64,000 bases of DNA from Cacajao melanocephalus (GCA_963573385.1 CAUYLG010022115.1:124001-188000); one strand, 5' to 3'; shown: positions 1 through 48,098, counted from the first letter of the stretch. A program made the numbers and translations. Notes: a model not told the origin generated them from the sequence alone.

Positions 1-1376
1 TTCCTGGTTATTTAGATCTCATGATTAGTTTCTACAGTGCAGAAAGCCCGTTCAGAGGACTTGTAGAAAAGGAAATTCAGGATACACACCCAGCCTCTGG
101 AATAACGAGGGGACTCAGGGAGGCGGGAAGGAGTTGGGACGGGCTGTCCATAGGGAGTGAGACGACACGGATTCCAGTCCTGTCTTTGTCATTAATGTTA
201 ATGACCTTGGAAACGCTCTTGAACCTCCTGAACCTGAAGTTCCTCACCTATAAAATAATATGGGATTCTGCCCCCAATTCTTTCTCTGTAGCTCTCCTCC
301 ACCAGGGTTGGTAATAATAATAACGTAATATGCCATGTTGTTATTTTTACCAAGCAAGGTGACATTTATCATCTCATTTGGGAATGTTTCCTTATCGTGC
401 AAATGAAGGGCCAGAACATGCGTAAACGGAAGTGTTGTGACCTGCCCAAGGCCCCCAGTGGGTAGAATTTCATGGAGAAGATACTATACCTTGTGTTCCC
501 CTTCAAATCCTCTTGGCCATACCTTTCTCCAGCCCTTCCTGCTGGGTAGGCCTGTGCAGGCTACCACCAGCTGCATGCATGTACCCCTTGCTGGTACCCA
601 CTGTTTGGTGCCCCAGAGATCTTCTAAGGCTGTGGCGCAGGGCATCCACAAGACCCCAGTCAACACACATGGACGTGCAACCAAGAGGCTGGGTGCAATG
701 CTGGGCATGAATGCTCATGGAGCTACCCTGGACTGCTGGGAATAGAATAAATGCTTTCCTATTTCACATTGGGCAGACAGTTCTGTTAGGCATTTCAAAA
801 GCCCCTCAGAGGGCCCTGCCATTGGCTCTAGCTGCTGTCAACCCCACTGCATATCCTTGTACTGATGGCCTCTCTCTCCTGCTCCACTCCAGGACCTGCA
901 CTCCTGCTTTCTAGGAACACTTCCCAAATAAACTACCTGCAAAAAGGCCTGGGATTCTGTTTTCGGGGAAACCAGGCTAAGACAGGCTCCAAAGTTGGCA
1001 GAAGAAGGTGCCTTCAGAATAGGCCAATTGAAGTCAGACAGAGAGTTGTCCTCCAGTGTTAGAAAAAATGGGTGTGTTTCAGTTCAAACCAGAAACAGGG
1101 ATGTAAGTACCCGAATCATTACCGATTCACAGATCTGCCCTCACTGTCAGAGACGTGAGAAGTGAGACCAAATGAGGAAAGAGATGAGCCCCGTGTCTCC
1201 CATCTCTCAGTCATTTAGTTGCTCCTTTATTTACTTACTCATCTAGCAGATACTTATGAAGCATCTGGATATGCTAAGCCTGTTATAAGAGCTGAAGATA
1301 CAGCACTGAAAAAGACTAAAAAACTCAGAGCTTACTTCTAAAGAGAAGAGACGTTTAAGAAACTCCCAAAGGGAGA

Positions 1377-2867
1377 CAGTCACGTGTTGCATTGTGGCAG
1401 GGTCACATTCCAAGAAATGTGTCTTTATGCAATGCTGTCGTTGTGTGAACATCATAGCATGTACTTACACAAACCTAGATCGCATAGCCTACTACACACT
1501 GAGGCTATATAGTACAGCCTATTGCTCCTAAGCTACAAACCTGAACAGCATGCCACTCCACTAAACACTGCAGGCAATTGTAACATATGGTATTTGTGTA
1601 TCTAAACACATCTTGACATAGAAAGGTACAATAAAAATGTGGTATAAAAGATTTAAAAATGGTACACCTGCATAGAGCACTTACCATGAATTAGCTTGCA
1701 GGTCACTCAGAGCAGGAAGTTGCTCTGAGTCAGTGAGTGAGTGAGTCAGTGAGTGAGTGATGAGTGAATGTGAAGGCACAGGACAACTCTGTACACTAAC
1801 ACTAGCGCAGAGTTTATAAACACTGTACATTTAGGCCACACTAAATTTATTTTGTAAAGTTTCTTTCTTAATGATAAATTAATCTTAGTGTACTGTCACT
1901 TTTTTAGTTTATAAACTTTTACATTTAAAAAAATTCTTTGACTCTTTTGTAATACTTTAAGAAACACCTTGTACAGCTGTACAAAAACATTTTTCTTTAT
2001 GTCCTCATTTTATAAGCTTTGTTCTATTATTTATTTATTTATTTACTTTTTACACTTTTTTGTTGTTGCTGTTAAAAACTAAGACAAGGCCAGGCGTGGT
2101 GGTATGTGCCTGCAATCCCAGCACTTTGGGAGGCCAAGGAGGGAGCATCACCTGAGGTCAGGAGTTTGAGACCAGCCTGACCAACATGGGGAAACCCCAT
2201 CTCTACTAAAAGTACAAAAATTAGTCGGGCGTGATGGCATGCACCTGAGACAGGAGAATCGCTTGAACCCAGGAGGTGGAGGTTGCAGTGAGCCAAGATT
2301 GTGTCAATGCACTCCAACCTGGGCAACAAGAGCAAAATTCCGTCTCAGAAAAAAAAAAAAAGACTAACACACACATTAGCCTAGGCCTGCACAGGGACAG
2401 GATAATCAATATCACTGCCTTCCACCTCCACATCTCATCCCACTGGAAGGTCTTCAGGGGCAATAACAAACATGGAGGAATCATCTCTTATGGTAACAGT
2501 ACCTTACCCTGGATACCTCCTGAAGGACCTGCATGAGGCTGTTTCACAGTTAACATTTTTTTAAATAAGTAGAAGTATACCATAAAATAATGATAAAAAA
2601 TAGTAAATACATAAGCCAGTAACAGTCGCTTGATATCATTATCATGTATGTATTGTACATAATTGTATGTACCATACTTTTATATAACTGGCAGTGCAGA
2701 AGGCTTGTTTACACCAGCATCATCACAAACGTGAGTACAATGCATCGTGCTACAATGTCTTGAGCCATAGAAATGTTTCAGCTCCATTATACTCTCATGG
2801 ACCCACCATCATGTATGCAGTCCATCATTGACCAAAACGCCATTATGTGGCATATGAATGTACAATG
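1377..2867 (+). mobile_element. DNA transposon relic, split by Alu
   Basis: The left end (cagtcacgtgttgcattgtg, then gtgaacatcatagcatgtac and cctactacacactgaggcta) and the right end (ggacccaccatcatgtatgc, ccaaaacgccattatgtggc) resemble a common non-autonomous mammalian DNA transposon with inverted ends, about 1.2 kb without the Alu at 2088-2361. I do not assign the family name (Tigger-like possible). A (gagt)n tract at 1726-1772 lies inside. Confidence 0.6.
2088..2361 (+). mobile_element. Alu (internal deletion)
   Basis: Starts ggccaggcgtggtgg and ends in a poly-A run. It lacks the usual tgtaatcccagctactc segment in the right half. Inserted inside an older DNA transposon relic (1377-2867). 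Confidence 0.92.
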
Positions 2868-3185
2868 TCAGATTCATTATATAGGATGATAAATCATGAG
2901 TCCGCCTTTCCTCTCTTCCTCCCTCCCTTCCTGCCTCCCTCCCTCTGCTGAACGCATTTACTTGAATTTCTATATCTTTAATGTTCATACCACAACATTC
3001 CAATTTTAAGTAGCAAAGCAAGAACTAAAACCCAAATGCTCTGACTCTAAAACTGGAGCTGCTTGTTTGTTTGTCTGTTTCAAGCCTCACTGGTGGCAGG
3101 CTGGTTGAATTTATGGCTCGTTGTTGATCTCTTAGGAAATGAGGAATCCGAACGTGTGGGGTGGGGTGGGCTGGAAGAGCACTGA

Positions 3186-21907
<18,722 letters not shown>

Positions 21908-22129
21908 GCTTCCTCCAGTGTCCGCTTCCCAGAGGTCAGGCCCCTGTTGGAGGCTGGGCCAGCACATGGCATCTCCCTTTCTGGAAAAAGAGGTGAACAC
22001 GTGTGTGAGAGACCCGAGGGGTAGGGCCGCGGCTGCTGGCTGAGGTCCTGAGGCTGACGGCTACAACCACCTGCTCTACGGCTACTGCTAACAGCCCAAT
22101 CTATCCGGGTTAGGCGGCACCAAAGTGTG

Positions 22130-22765
22130 TTACCAGCAGCGAATCATCATGGGTCTGCAGCTACCTCAATCCTTGCCTCCTCAGAAGAAAGAATTTGGCA
22201 GAGGAGCACAAGGCAGACGGAGAGAGACAAGATGGAGGACAAGACAGGAGAGACTGAGGCAGGTTTTAGAGCAGGCATGCAAGTTTACTGAAAAGCTTTA
22301 GAGCAGGAATGAAAGAACATACACTTGGGAGAGGGCCAAGCGGGCCACTTGAAAGATCGAGTTCACTGTTTGACCTTTGACTTGGGGTATTACACGCTGG
22401 CTTTGCTTCCCTGATTCTTCCCTTGGGGTGGGCTGTCCGCAGGCGCAGTAGTGGCCTGCTAGCGCCTGGGAGGGGAGCATGCGCAGTGTGCCTAGTGGCG
22501 TTATGCACATGCTCACTTGACGTTCTTCCCTTACCCGTGGAAGGCTCCATATTGTCTTTTAGTGCGCATGCTTGAACCCACTGTCTCAACTCCTGAGATC
22601 TTACCCGGAAGCGGCTGACTACCAGTTTCAGGTTTTTTCTATCTGTTGGGAGACTGTCGTTCTCTGGTGCCAGCTGTGACCAATTATTATTTTAGAGAGA
22701 CAATTAACAGCCACCTGACCATCACCTGATGGTCGCCTGACGTTCCTGGGGGTTGTGTGGTGGCA
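22130..22765 (-). mobile_element. ERV LTR-like block (old retroviral LTR, no genes)
   Basis: Read on the minus strand it has LTR-like composition: cagctggcaccagagaac, a CpG-containing gcgcatgctcc segment, tctctcctgtcttgtcctcc and cttctgaggaggcaaggatt, phrases of gammaretrovirus-type (ERV1) solitary LTRs. No gag/pol/env frames adjoin it. The limits are approximate and no family name is assigned. It sits 0.2 kb past the TMC3 stop codon. Confidence 0.6.
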
Positions 22766-23734
22766 GGAGCCCCCACTGTCTGCTCATGTCTGTCTGGCTA
22801 CCCATTGTAACGCCTCCACACATGAGCAGATTGTTTCCGTGGGGCTCTTTGCATCCAGAAGCACATCAGGCCATCATTTCAATGAGACTCAGTGCTTTGC
22901 CTCCTTTTGGGTTGACCACAAATCATAGGCAAGCCACAGATCTCATCCTGCCTCCTGAAGCCTCACCTGAGATATCTGAATGAGATCGTGAACTGTTCTC
23001 CTTCAACAGACAAAAGTCATCTTCTCTAATAAGCATCCCAAATTAGATGCCCACCCTTAAAGATATTACAATGCTTAGTTTGTAGGAATAATCAGTTTAG
23101 TAAAGACAAGAGTAACGACATTTATTGAGAACTTATTTTACTCTACTTCCTGGGCACTACATCTGTATTAATGAGTCAGGACACTGATATTGGAAGTAAT
23201 GCATGATTTATCTGTAAGGTTTACTGGTTTGCTCAACTGGGAAAAATGAGAATCAAGCCAGCCTTAGGCCCAACTGGAGCCAGGGCATTACAGCATCCTC
23301 AGGAATCTCTTTTCACCTCTCTGCTCTATTTCTATGTTTGTTGACCTCTTTTTCTCCTACTGCCAACAGACTTCCTCCTTTTAGTCAGTGAAGAAGGAAT
23401 TCACAGTCACAGAAAATGCCAGATTTACAGCATCCAGCCAATAAGCCCAGAGGGAAGAACAGTGCTGTCTCTCCTGTGCCCCCGTCCCCTTCACATTATC
23501 TTCACCTTTATGGGCTGATGCCCTTGGATCCTTTTACGGGCATTCTGCAGGGTTTGGGCAGCAGTGTGTTCAATCCGCCATGGTTAACCAGGAGCACACC
23601 CTGATTCAAATTTCCATAACTCTTTTCAACCTAAATTGTAATTGTGTCTTTTAAATATTTGTCTCCTCCACCAGATTGTGTATCTGGAGCAAGAATGGTG
23701 TTGTATTCATTCTGTATCCTCAGTAACTGACTTA

Positions 23735-24305
23735 GATATTGTATTCGTTTTCTATTACCGCATAACAAATTTAGTAGGCTTAAAAGAATGCAGACTTAGC
23801 ATCAGTTTCCATGGATCAGGAGTCCAGGCCCAGATTAGGTAGGTCCTGAGCTCAGAGTCTCACCAGGCTATCATCCAGGTGTCCACCAAAGCTGGCATCC
23901 CATTATCGTTGGCAGAATTCATTTCTTTGAGGTCCTAAGACCAAGGCCCTCCCCTCCTAGAGGCTGCCCACATTTCCCTGCCACAAGGCCTTCTCTACAA
24001 CATGGCTGTTTGCATCTTCAAAGCCAGAAAGAGAGTGTTCAGTTTTGAATCTCTTTCCTTCCAGAGAAGGCCTGAACCCACTTTTTAGGAGTCCACCTGA
24101 TTAGGCCAGGCCCACCCCAATACTCTCTTTTGATTAACTCTAAGTTAACTGAGTGGAGATCTTAATTACATCTTCAAAATCTCTTCACTTTTACTATATC
24201 TGGGAGTAAAATCTCATCATATACATGAGTCCCAGCATACTCACGGGAGGGAGATTATATAGGGCATATACACCAGGGAGCAGCAATCTTGGAGGCCGAC
24301 CATAG
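23735..24305. mobile_element. Old LTR/MaLR-like relic
   Basis: Begins ttgtattcgttttctattac cgcataacaaatt, contains caggagtccaggcccagatt and gcagaattcatttctttgag, and ends tcttggaggccgacc. This matches the layout of a common ancient mammalian repeat. Family not certain (MaLR LTR favoured). Confidence 0.45.
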
Positions 24306-25039
24306 ATAATAAACGTGTTGAATGTGAATGGGTGAACAAATAAATGAATGAACTGTCCTAATAAGTGATTCACAAACGGCTTGGTCACACAGTTATATTC
24401 TAAGATTTATTACCAATTCTAAACAGAAAAAGTCCTGTATAAATACCACCATTTTTAAAGTACACACAGATTAACACCTCTCCTGAAATTTAGGAAAAGG
24501 AATGGGCATATTTTCAAATATCTTGCCATGACAAATCCAAGAGGTTGCAGTCTGCTCAAGATTCAGTGCTCCACAATGCCATGGAAGTGTGCTTTTGGGA
24601 TAGAGGTGCTCATGGAAGTTTCATGATGATGGTCCTCTCTTCCAGGTGCTTGGTCTGGGACTGTGACCTCAAGCTCCCTGGACATTAAAACATATTTTGG
24701 AAAAGGCTGGCCTTTCCTCCAGATACCTGTGGGAGCACCGTTGTCTGGGTGGGAGTGGGGAGGTGCTTCTTTAGGACTGAGGACAAACAGGTCCTGAGAC
24801 ATTCCTAAGAAAATTTGAGGTGCCAAACACACATAGGGTTGAAAGCATGAGTATCACTTTCCAATGCACAACACAGCTCACATGCACTCTGGCACTCACT
24901 GCTGGATTAGGTCTTTAATTTATACAAGTTTAAAAGACAGAACAGTGCAAAGTCTACTACTGTGACAAGCGTCAATATTCCTACTGTGAGGGTCAACAAC
25001 TGTCAAGATTGAAATTTTATTTCCATTTAGTCATTTTGT

Positions 25040-25480
25040 TATTATTAATAACAGAAAATATTAGATACGGTCAAAGCCCACTCTGATCCCCACACAAAGT
25101 CTCATTCCCTTCACACTAGCAAGAGTTTGGAGTACATCCATCAATGAACTGTTTATCATTTTATGTATTGTGTGTGTAAGTATATATGTACAAGCATCCA
25201 TAAACAATATGTAAGCACATCTTAAGTAAACACTATCATACTGCATGTATTATTGCACATATTTATGTTTTTTAGCTCTAGCAAAAAAAAAATAGATCAA
25301 ACTCATTTATTATAACTGTGGCACAGTATTTCATCATATGAATAAACTACATAATATTGATCCATTTTTTTAAACTGATGGACATTGAAATCATTTCTAC
25401 TTCTTTGTTGCTGAAAATAAAGTTGCACTAAACATCTTTTATATGTCTGTCTTCATGTATCTTCTTGGCACACACATGTG
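25040..25480. mobile_element. L1M-like fragment, intergenic
   Basis: Contains aactgatggacattgaaatc and tgctgaaaataaagttgcac followed by ttggcacacacatgtg, similar to old L1 3' ends. AT-rich and diverged. Confidence 0.45.
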
Positions 25481-26312
25481 CCAGTGTTTACTTAGAAGTG
25501 AGGATCAGTCCTCCGAAAAGAGAAATCCATAGCTCATAAGAGATGAGCATGTTCGTTTTCACTAGCAGCTCCTTTATTAATCCTCACGAATCCAAAGGTC
25601 TGTGCACACTTCCTCCAGATCATGACGGGGCTATTTCCTTATAGCCTTACCAATGCTTTATGGTGTCACACTATATCATTTTTGCCAATCTGATGAAAAA
25701 ATTATACTCGCTTATTTTAATGAACCTGCATTTGTGATTGTTACCATCTCTCCCTAAGTCAACTGGTCATTTGCATTTCCTCTTCTGTGAACTGATTGCC
25801 TATTCAACACCTTTGCTCATTTTTCTGTAGACATCAACTATCATGGCTGTGAAAAGGAGCTCATAAAGCTCCGACAAAAGCACCACATGCTAATCAGTTA
25901 TCCCTTTCCCTTCCCTGAACTCTGCTGTTGTCTAAGTTGCAGTAACAGAAAGCTACAAACCTACTCTGTGAAAATGCCTTTGCATAGCTGTGGTTTCACA
26001 ACATTGCTTTGTATTTTAGTAACAGTCCATGGGGGTGTACATTTCTCCCTTTGGTCAAATTATTATTGAGGACATGATCCACAGCATTGTTAAAATCTCT
26101 CCTAACAACACCTACATAACAAACTCCTCTCAAGTCTCAGACATCGGACTGTTGTATCCATTAAAGTGAATTCCTTTTGAGAAGAGTAGCTCGGTAAATA
26201 TCTTAGTAACCTCAGGATGCTTCCTTTAGTCACTCCTTTTGTCTCAGAATTCATTAGTGTCAGGAAATTTAGAGCAAAGTTTTCTGCACATCTCTAAAAG
26301 ACTAACTTCCTT

Positions 26313-26559
26313 AGCGGCAAGATCTTGGCTCACTGCAACTTCCACCTCCAGTATTCAAGCCATTCTCCTGCCTCAGCCTCCCTAGTAGCTGGGACTACAG
26401 GCGCGCGCCATCATGCCCAGGTAATTTTTGTATTTTTTAGTAGATATGGGGTTTCACCATGTTGTCCAGGATGGTCTCGATCTCTTGACCTAGTGATCCG
26501 CCCGCCTCGGCCTCCCAAAGTGCTGGGATTACAGGCGTGAACCCCCCGCGCCCGGCCTA
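26313..26559 (-). mobile_element. 3'-truncated Alu upstream of STARD5 promoter
   Basis: Reverse-complement Alu lacking the poly-A side, from agatcttggctcactgc to cgcgcccggcc. It keeps several CpGs and ends about 80 bases before the CpG-rich promoter block. Confidence 0.9.
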
Positions 26560-27015
26560 GAATATTACCTCTAATGCAAATTGCACCCCAGTCCCGCAGG
26601 CTGAAAGCCTCGGTGCACTCTGGACAAGAGTCCCCGCTTCTTAAACAAACAGTCGACCTCGTCCGCGACCTGGTCAGGCCCGGTGGGTCTCAGCCGTAGT
26701 CCCGGCGCTCCAGAGCCCCTCCCACAGCGGGACAGGAACCAGGCGGATACAGCAGGACCTTACCAGCCGCGCCCACGGCGTCCGAGGCCCGCCCAGGCGC
26801 TGACGCCAACTGGAGAGCCTGGCCTGGCAGTCTCCGGTCCTGCCAATCTCAGGGAGGGGCGGGATCCGTCTGAGGGCCTGGACCAATTCGGGAGCGGGGG
26901 CGGGGCAGGAGGCGGGACTACGAGCCCCTCAGAGCACGAGCTTCCAGGCTCCCAGGATCCAGCGCGGCCACTCCTGACGCCCGCGACCCCGCAGCCAAAC
27001 GCAGCTCTCGGCGCC

Positions 27016-43716
<16,701 letters not shown>

Positions 43717-45484
43717 CATGATTGTTACTTGTTGGCAAAGAACTCCCGTGACTCATTGAGGAACTCCAGCTATTGGGATACCAGGGAGCCTGTGAGCACC
43801 CGAAGGCCTGTGTTTACTCTTTGGAACAAGCTGATTGACTGCGCTTCTCTGAGAATGCCAACCAGAGGCAGCAGCCCACCCTTCCTGCCTCCTGCCCCCT
43901 GCCCCACTCAGGGTTGGCATGTGATGAGCCATTCATGTGCTCCAAACTCCATCTGCTGGTTGTCCAAATGTGCCTCTCCTGGCAGGGTGGACCCATGCTT
44001 CTGGCCATCTGACCAGGGCTTGGCTTGGACACCACGTGAGGCACTCTGGCCCCAAGCCTTCCTGTGCCTGTCACTCTCGGAGGCCACGTTTCCCTGACTG
44101 TCATAGAGAATCATCATTGCCATTGAAAACTAGGCCCTGTTGCCTTTTAAGCATCTACCGCTCCCTCAGTCCTGGGCTGCAGGACTATATCAGAAAAAAA
44201 CATATTTTTCTGATATCGACCTTGTATACGGCTTTAATGCCGCAAAAGATTTTTTTCCTTAAAACGGTGTCAACTTGGAAAACAATGGTTTAAAAACGTG
44301 ATAAGCATTAAGGAAAAACACTTTCAATGCCTCTTCCATTTGAATTTGTTTTTCTTTCTTTATCCCTTCTGAATGGACTTTCATGTCCTCGGTGAAACCA
44401 GGCAGTGTGAATCTGTTCCAGGCCAAATCTGCAGCAGCAGGGATGAGTTCTCCTTGGAAGTAATTCTGAACTGAGCATGGACTCATGTCTGCAGGGGGAA
44501 CTTGGGGAGAAGAGCCTTCTTTTTCTTTCCCTTGGGCATTTGCCTTTCCTTGTCCTCCATTACGGAGGCAGAGGCAGGAGGTCTATGTCCTCCAGGCCAT
44601 CCCGCCATCAGGAAAGATGGAAGAGCAAGCCTCCTGCTAGCAGCCCTGGCTGGAACTCCCCCCCTCTAGATCCTGCTGCAAGACTGCACAAACCCACAGG
44701 GCACATCATCAGAACCAGGGAGCACAGCCTTGCCACCTGGAAGGGGCCTCAGCAGCCACGCAACTTCCTTTCCCCGTCTCCGATCCAGAGAAGGATCCCC
44801 TAACATTCCCTAGCAACCTCATCTGCACCTCCACCACCTTCCTTGTAAGAAGGACCACGTGTCTGACTAAAATCCTTCACATCACATTTACGCAGGTTAC
44901 TGTTGCTGTTGCGTGCATAGGATGTTTTCACAGCGTTCTCAGCCTTTGCTCCTCCAAACAGAAAACATTTCCCCTGTGTTCCTTTAACTTCCCTGTCTTT
45001 GAGTCCTGAGGTGACTGTCTCTTAAATGTGCCCCAAGATGTGAGCAAGCCTTAAAACACAACAGCTTAGTGTTAAGGGGGCAGAAAGCTTCCTCCTGTGT
45101 TCTATTGCAACTACAGATTGTACAATCATGCCTAAGATCCTTTAGCTAACACCCTTTTCAAGAATCATCAAACTCTTGAATTGACCTAGAATTCATTCAT
45201 TCATTCATTAAGTGCTTACTGGGTCCTTACTCTGTGTCAAGCACTGTTCTATATCAACTTCTCATGAGTTGGTCTGAGTTCAGCTGATCACAGGTGTGCT
45301 AGCCAAGGAAGCTTTCGTGCCTGCCCTCTCTGAGCTCCATACTCTGAAGTGGTCTTACTAAGATGGGACTGCCTTGGACAGCCCTGTGTAGCCAGTGGAA
45401 GGCCAGCCAGCCCAGAGTGCATCTCACCGGGCCTGTGGGGCACATTGTGCCTGCACGGCTCCTCCACGTGACTGCATTAGGTTA

Positions 45485-45700
45485 GACTGGCCTGAGCCCT
45501 AGGTCAGGAGCCAGAAGACATGCGTCCAGTCCAAGCTCTGTCATGTGGGCTGTGTGCTCTTGAACAGTCAATGTATCTGCTTTGATTTGTCTTTGAAAGA
45601 AAATATGGAGGCAGTAGTACCAGTCTCAGTGTAGCCTGCTGCTTGTGTGTTGACACAAGTGAGATAATGTGTGAATCAGTAAAATGCTGGGCAAGGCAAA
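45485..45700 (-). mobile_element. MIR fragment between STARD5 and IL16
   Basis: Contains ggagccagaagacatgcgtc, gctgtgtgctcttgaacagt and acacaagtgagataatgtgt. Another MIR-like piece with (attc)n lies at about 45186-45250. Confidence 0.6.
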
Positions 45701-45781
45701 GAACTAGGGCTCCCTGGGAGAGACACAGGAGTAGATTCGTTTTCATGGAAAGTTAAGACAACTTCACAGTTGTTAGTTGTG

Positions 45782-45853
45782 ATGGCTGCAGTGTTCGAGG
45801 ATGACATTGCCTTCATCCTGTCGGCTCTGAAGAAGCTGGCCGAGCAAAGCTAA
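45782..45853 (+). other. Small open frame, 23 codons, coding-like codon use
   Basis: Reads MAAVFEDDIAFILSALKKLA EQS and TAA. 16 of 22 codons after Met end in G or C, and the peptide looks like an acidic-then-amphipathic helix. The ATG context is gtgATGg. I do not recognise a parent protein. It could be a relic of a coding exon or processed copy, a short peptide frame in the STARD5 3' UTR, or chance. Confidence 0.3.
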
Positions 45854-47830
45854 GCCTCACGTGTAAACCACAGCATCATGGAGTGCAAATGGATGAGCTT
45901 TTGTTTTAGGATCTTTCGCTGATTCCTACCCTGAAGACCTCCTGAGCCTCAAGACCAGAAACCTGGGCAGCACTTGTGTCTTCACTGGCCTTAGGAGTTG
46001 TGTCTCCTTGGGGAGGAGAGAACCTTCTACAACAGCCAAGACTGGAGGTACTGGGAGGGCCATGGGCTCCGCTCCATCTATCCCTAGTCCTCAGATAAGC
46101 TCTGTGCCACTCACTCATCTGCTTTGCTTGGTCTCTCAAGGAGTCTCTTGGTGTCGCGGCCCAAGGCCAGCTCCATGCTAATCCCTGTCCCCACCTTCTC
46201 TTTCATCACTTGGCTGCTTGATAAGACTTTAAACAATTCCGACTTTCGGGAAGGCCACTGTTTGTGCAGGCAAGGAATGTGCCCTCCACATCACGTGGCC
46301 TCCTTGCCCAGCCCCGGTCACGGGGAGGGAGCGTTGAATCAAATCACATCTTTCGTTGGTAGACCATGTCCATCTTCAGTGTCTCTATTAAATCTAAAAA
46401 GTGGATACAAATGGTACCTCCAAGTTCTTGTCTAATTGCTTATCTACTGCGTGAAGAAATCCTGAATGGAATGGGCTGAACAAGTTCAGCAGCAGCACAG
46501 AAACTGCTCTAAGCCCATTATCCCTTGGGATGAATAGAACAGTGAGCTGAACGCCTGCTCTAATGAAACTGCTAAATGGGTTTACAGGAAGATTAGGAGC
46601 CCAGCTGGGTTTTCTGAGTCTACTGCTGGGAAATACATTCATCACTTCCTGTGGATTCTAGAGAAGCCATCAGATTGCATTAACACGGCCCCACTGATGA
46701 TAGCCTGAGAATTACCACTGTGTTTCATCTGTGGTCCTTGCCAGGTCTTCCCCAACATCTTTCCTTCACAGGGTCAGGGGCTGGGGAGAGGCCAATACTC
46801 TGGCCCAGGACTGGTCAAGGGACGCTGGTTGTTGCTGATGCAAAGTCACATTGCCTGGTCCTGAGCCTGGCAATCGGGCATCCAGAGATGACCAAACCAA
46901 ATATCCCTTTGGCCAGGCACTAAGGTTTTCCCTATGATGTTATGCACTTAAAGCACCTTGGGCTGATAGTCTCTACCAAATCACAGAAGAAAGGCCTCCA
47001 TCTGCCGCATCACTCACCAGCTGGATAAGGCATTTACTGCCCACAGTGTTTGCCCTCATATCAATACGCTGGCACAGAACCATAGACCAGAAGCTGCTGT
47101 GATCACTAAAGGCAATGTCCGTTTAGCCCTGAGCACAGTGCTTGGCATGTGGTAGGTAAGTGGTAGCAATTTTTATTTCATACCCTCATATACACGCTGG
47201 TTCCTTCCATCGGCACACCTGTCCGTGCTCTGAGCTTTGTACTTCACCTGTACTCCTCTGTTTACTGGCTCCACCACCCTTCCCTAGGATTACGTCTCCA
47301 ATCCAACCAAAAACAATGTTGCAAATGTTTCATGTGACAAATTGTATTTTTCATAAATGGCCCCAGCAATGTTTCCTCTCCCCTTAAACCCATGCAGGTT
47401 TGTGTCAGCTCTGATGGAGGATAGTGGAGGTGATGCTATGTGACTTCCAAGGCAAAGGTATAAACAGGATGCACCTTCTACCCGGCTCCTGCTCATCCTG
47501 GAATCCAAACATCATGTTGTGAGGAAGCCCAGGCCACAAGGAGAGGCTACCTATAAGCATTCAGGCCAGTATCCCCAGGTGAGTTCCCAGCCCACAGCCA
47601 TCATCAACGGCCAGATGTGCGAGTGACTGACCTTTCACATGGTCCCAGCCCCCAGCCTTTGCATGACTCCAGCTGATGGCAAGTGGAACAGAGATGAGCC
47701 CCCATCCAATCTCTGCCCACGCTGCAGATTCATGAGAAAAATAAATGTCACTCTTTGGGGGTGAATCGTGACACCGTTAAAATACTTGAAACATTTTGCA
47801 AAGCCAGGCATGAATTTCATATGAAATTGT

Positions 47831-47847
47831 AATAAATCCATTTTATT
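47831..47847. terminator. Poly(A) signals on both strands between STARD5 and IL16
   Basis: aataaatccattttatt holds AATAAA on the plus strand (47831-47836) and on the minus strand (47847-47842). The minus one lies about 250 bases past the IL16 stop and is the first good poly(A) signal for IL16. The plus one, and another at 47740-47745, could end a very long STARD5 transcript. An ATTAAA at about 46385 is a nearer STARD5 candidate. Cleavage sites are not visible. Confidence 0.55.
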
Positions 47848-48098
47848 TGTGGCACCACAATATTAAGCTCTCTTTATACACAGTCTGCAATTTGTATTAG
47901 CTACCCCAGTGTGACTTTGCCCTTTTGAGACAACTCTTTTGCTAGGTGGCGTTCTAGAAGGTCTAGGCCTGGGCAGCAGTCAGTGGGAAGCCACCTGTGC
48001 TTTCCCCCATCTGGGTGGGGTGGCAGCAGAGACCCTGAGAATTGGCGGTTACAGGAGCTGAGCTGTGTGCTCTTGGCTTTGGCTTCAGCACATCCTGC

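Larger units (their letters stand above)
21908..26639. other. TMC3 3' UTR and TMC3-STARD5 intergenic space
   Basis: The TMC3 3' UTR begins at 21908; its end is not clear (AATAAA occurs at about 24338 and 25417, both far away). The ERV LTR-like block, a MaLR-like relic, L1M-like sequence and a truncated Alu fill much of the space. No additional gene recognised. A human antisense lncRNA is known near TMC3, but I cannot place it here. Confidence 0.55.
43717..48098. other. STARD5 3' UTR / IL16 3' UTR convergent interval
   Basis: Stop codons of the two genes face each other 4.38 kb apart. Contents: a perfect 12-bp hairpin at 44187-44216, MIR pieces, a 23-codon open frame at 45782-45853, and poly(A) signals at 46385, 47740 and 47831-47847. 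The share of each 3' UTR cannot be fixed from sequence. Confidence 0.6.

Noticed and set aside
21..314. Possible earlier TMC3 exon in the first 1.3 kb
   Set aside because: No hydrophobic or TMC-like peptide bounded by good splice sites; frames look random.
2072..2335. Protein-like frames over Alu elements here and at 3383, 4925, 8268, 13873, 20156, 29829, 49940
   Set aside because: They translate Alu sequence (SPASASxVAGTTG-type peptides); not genes.
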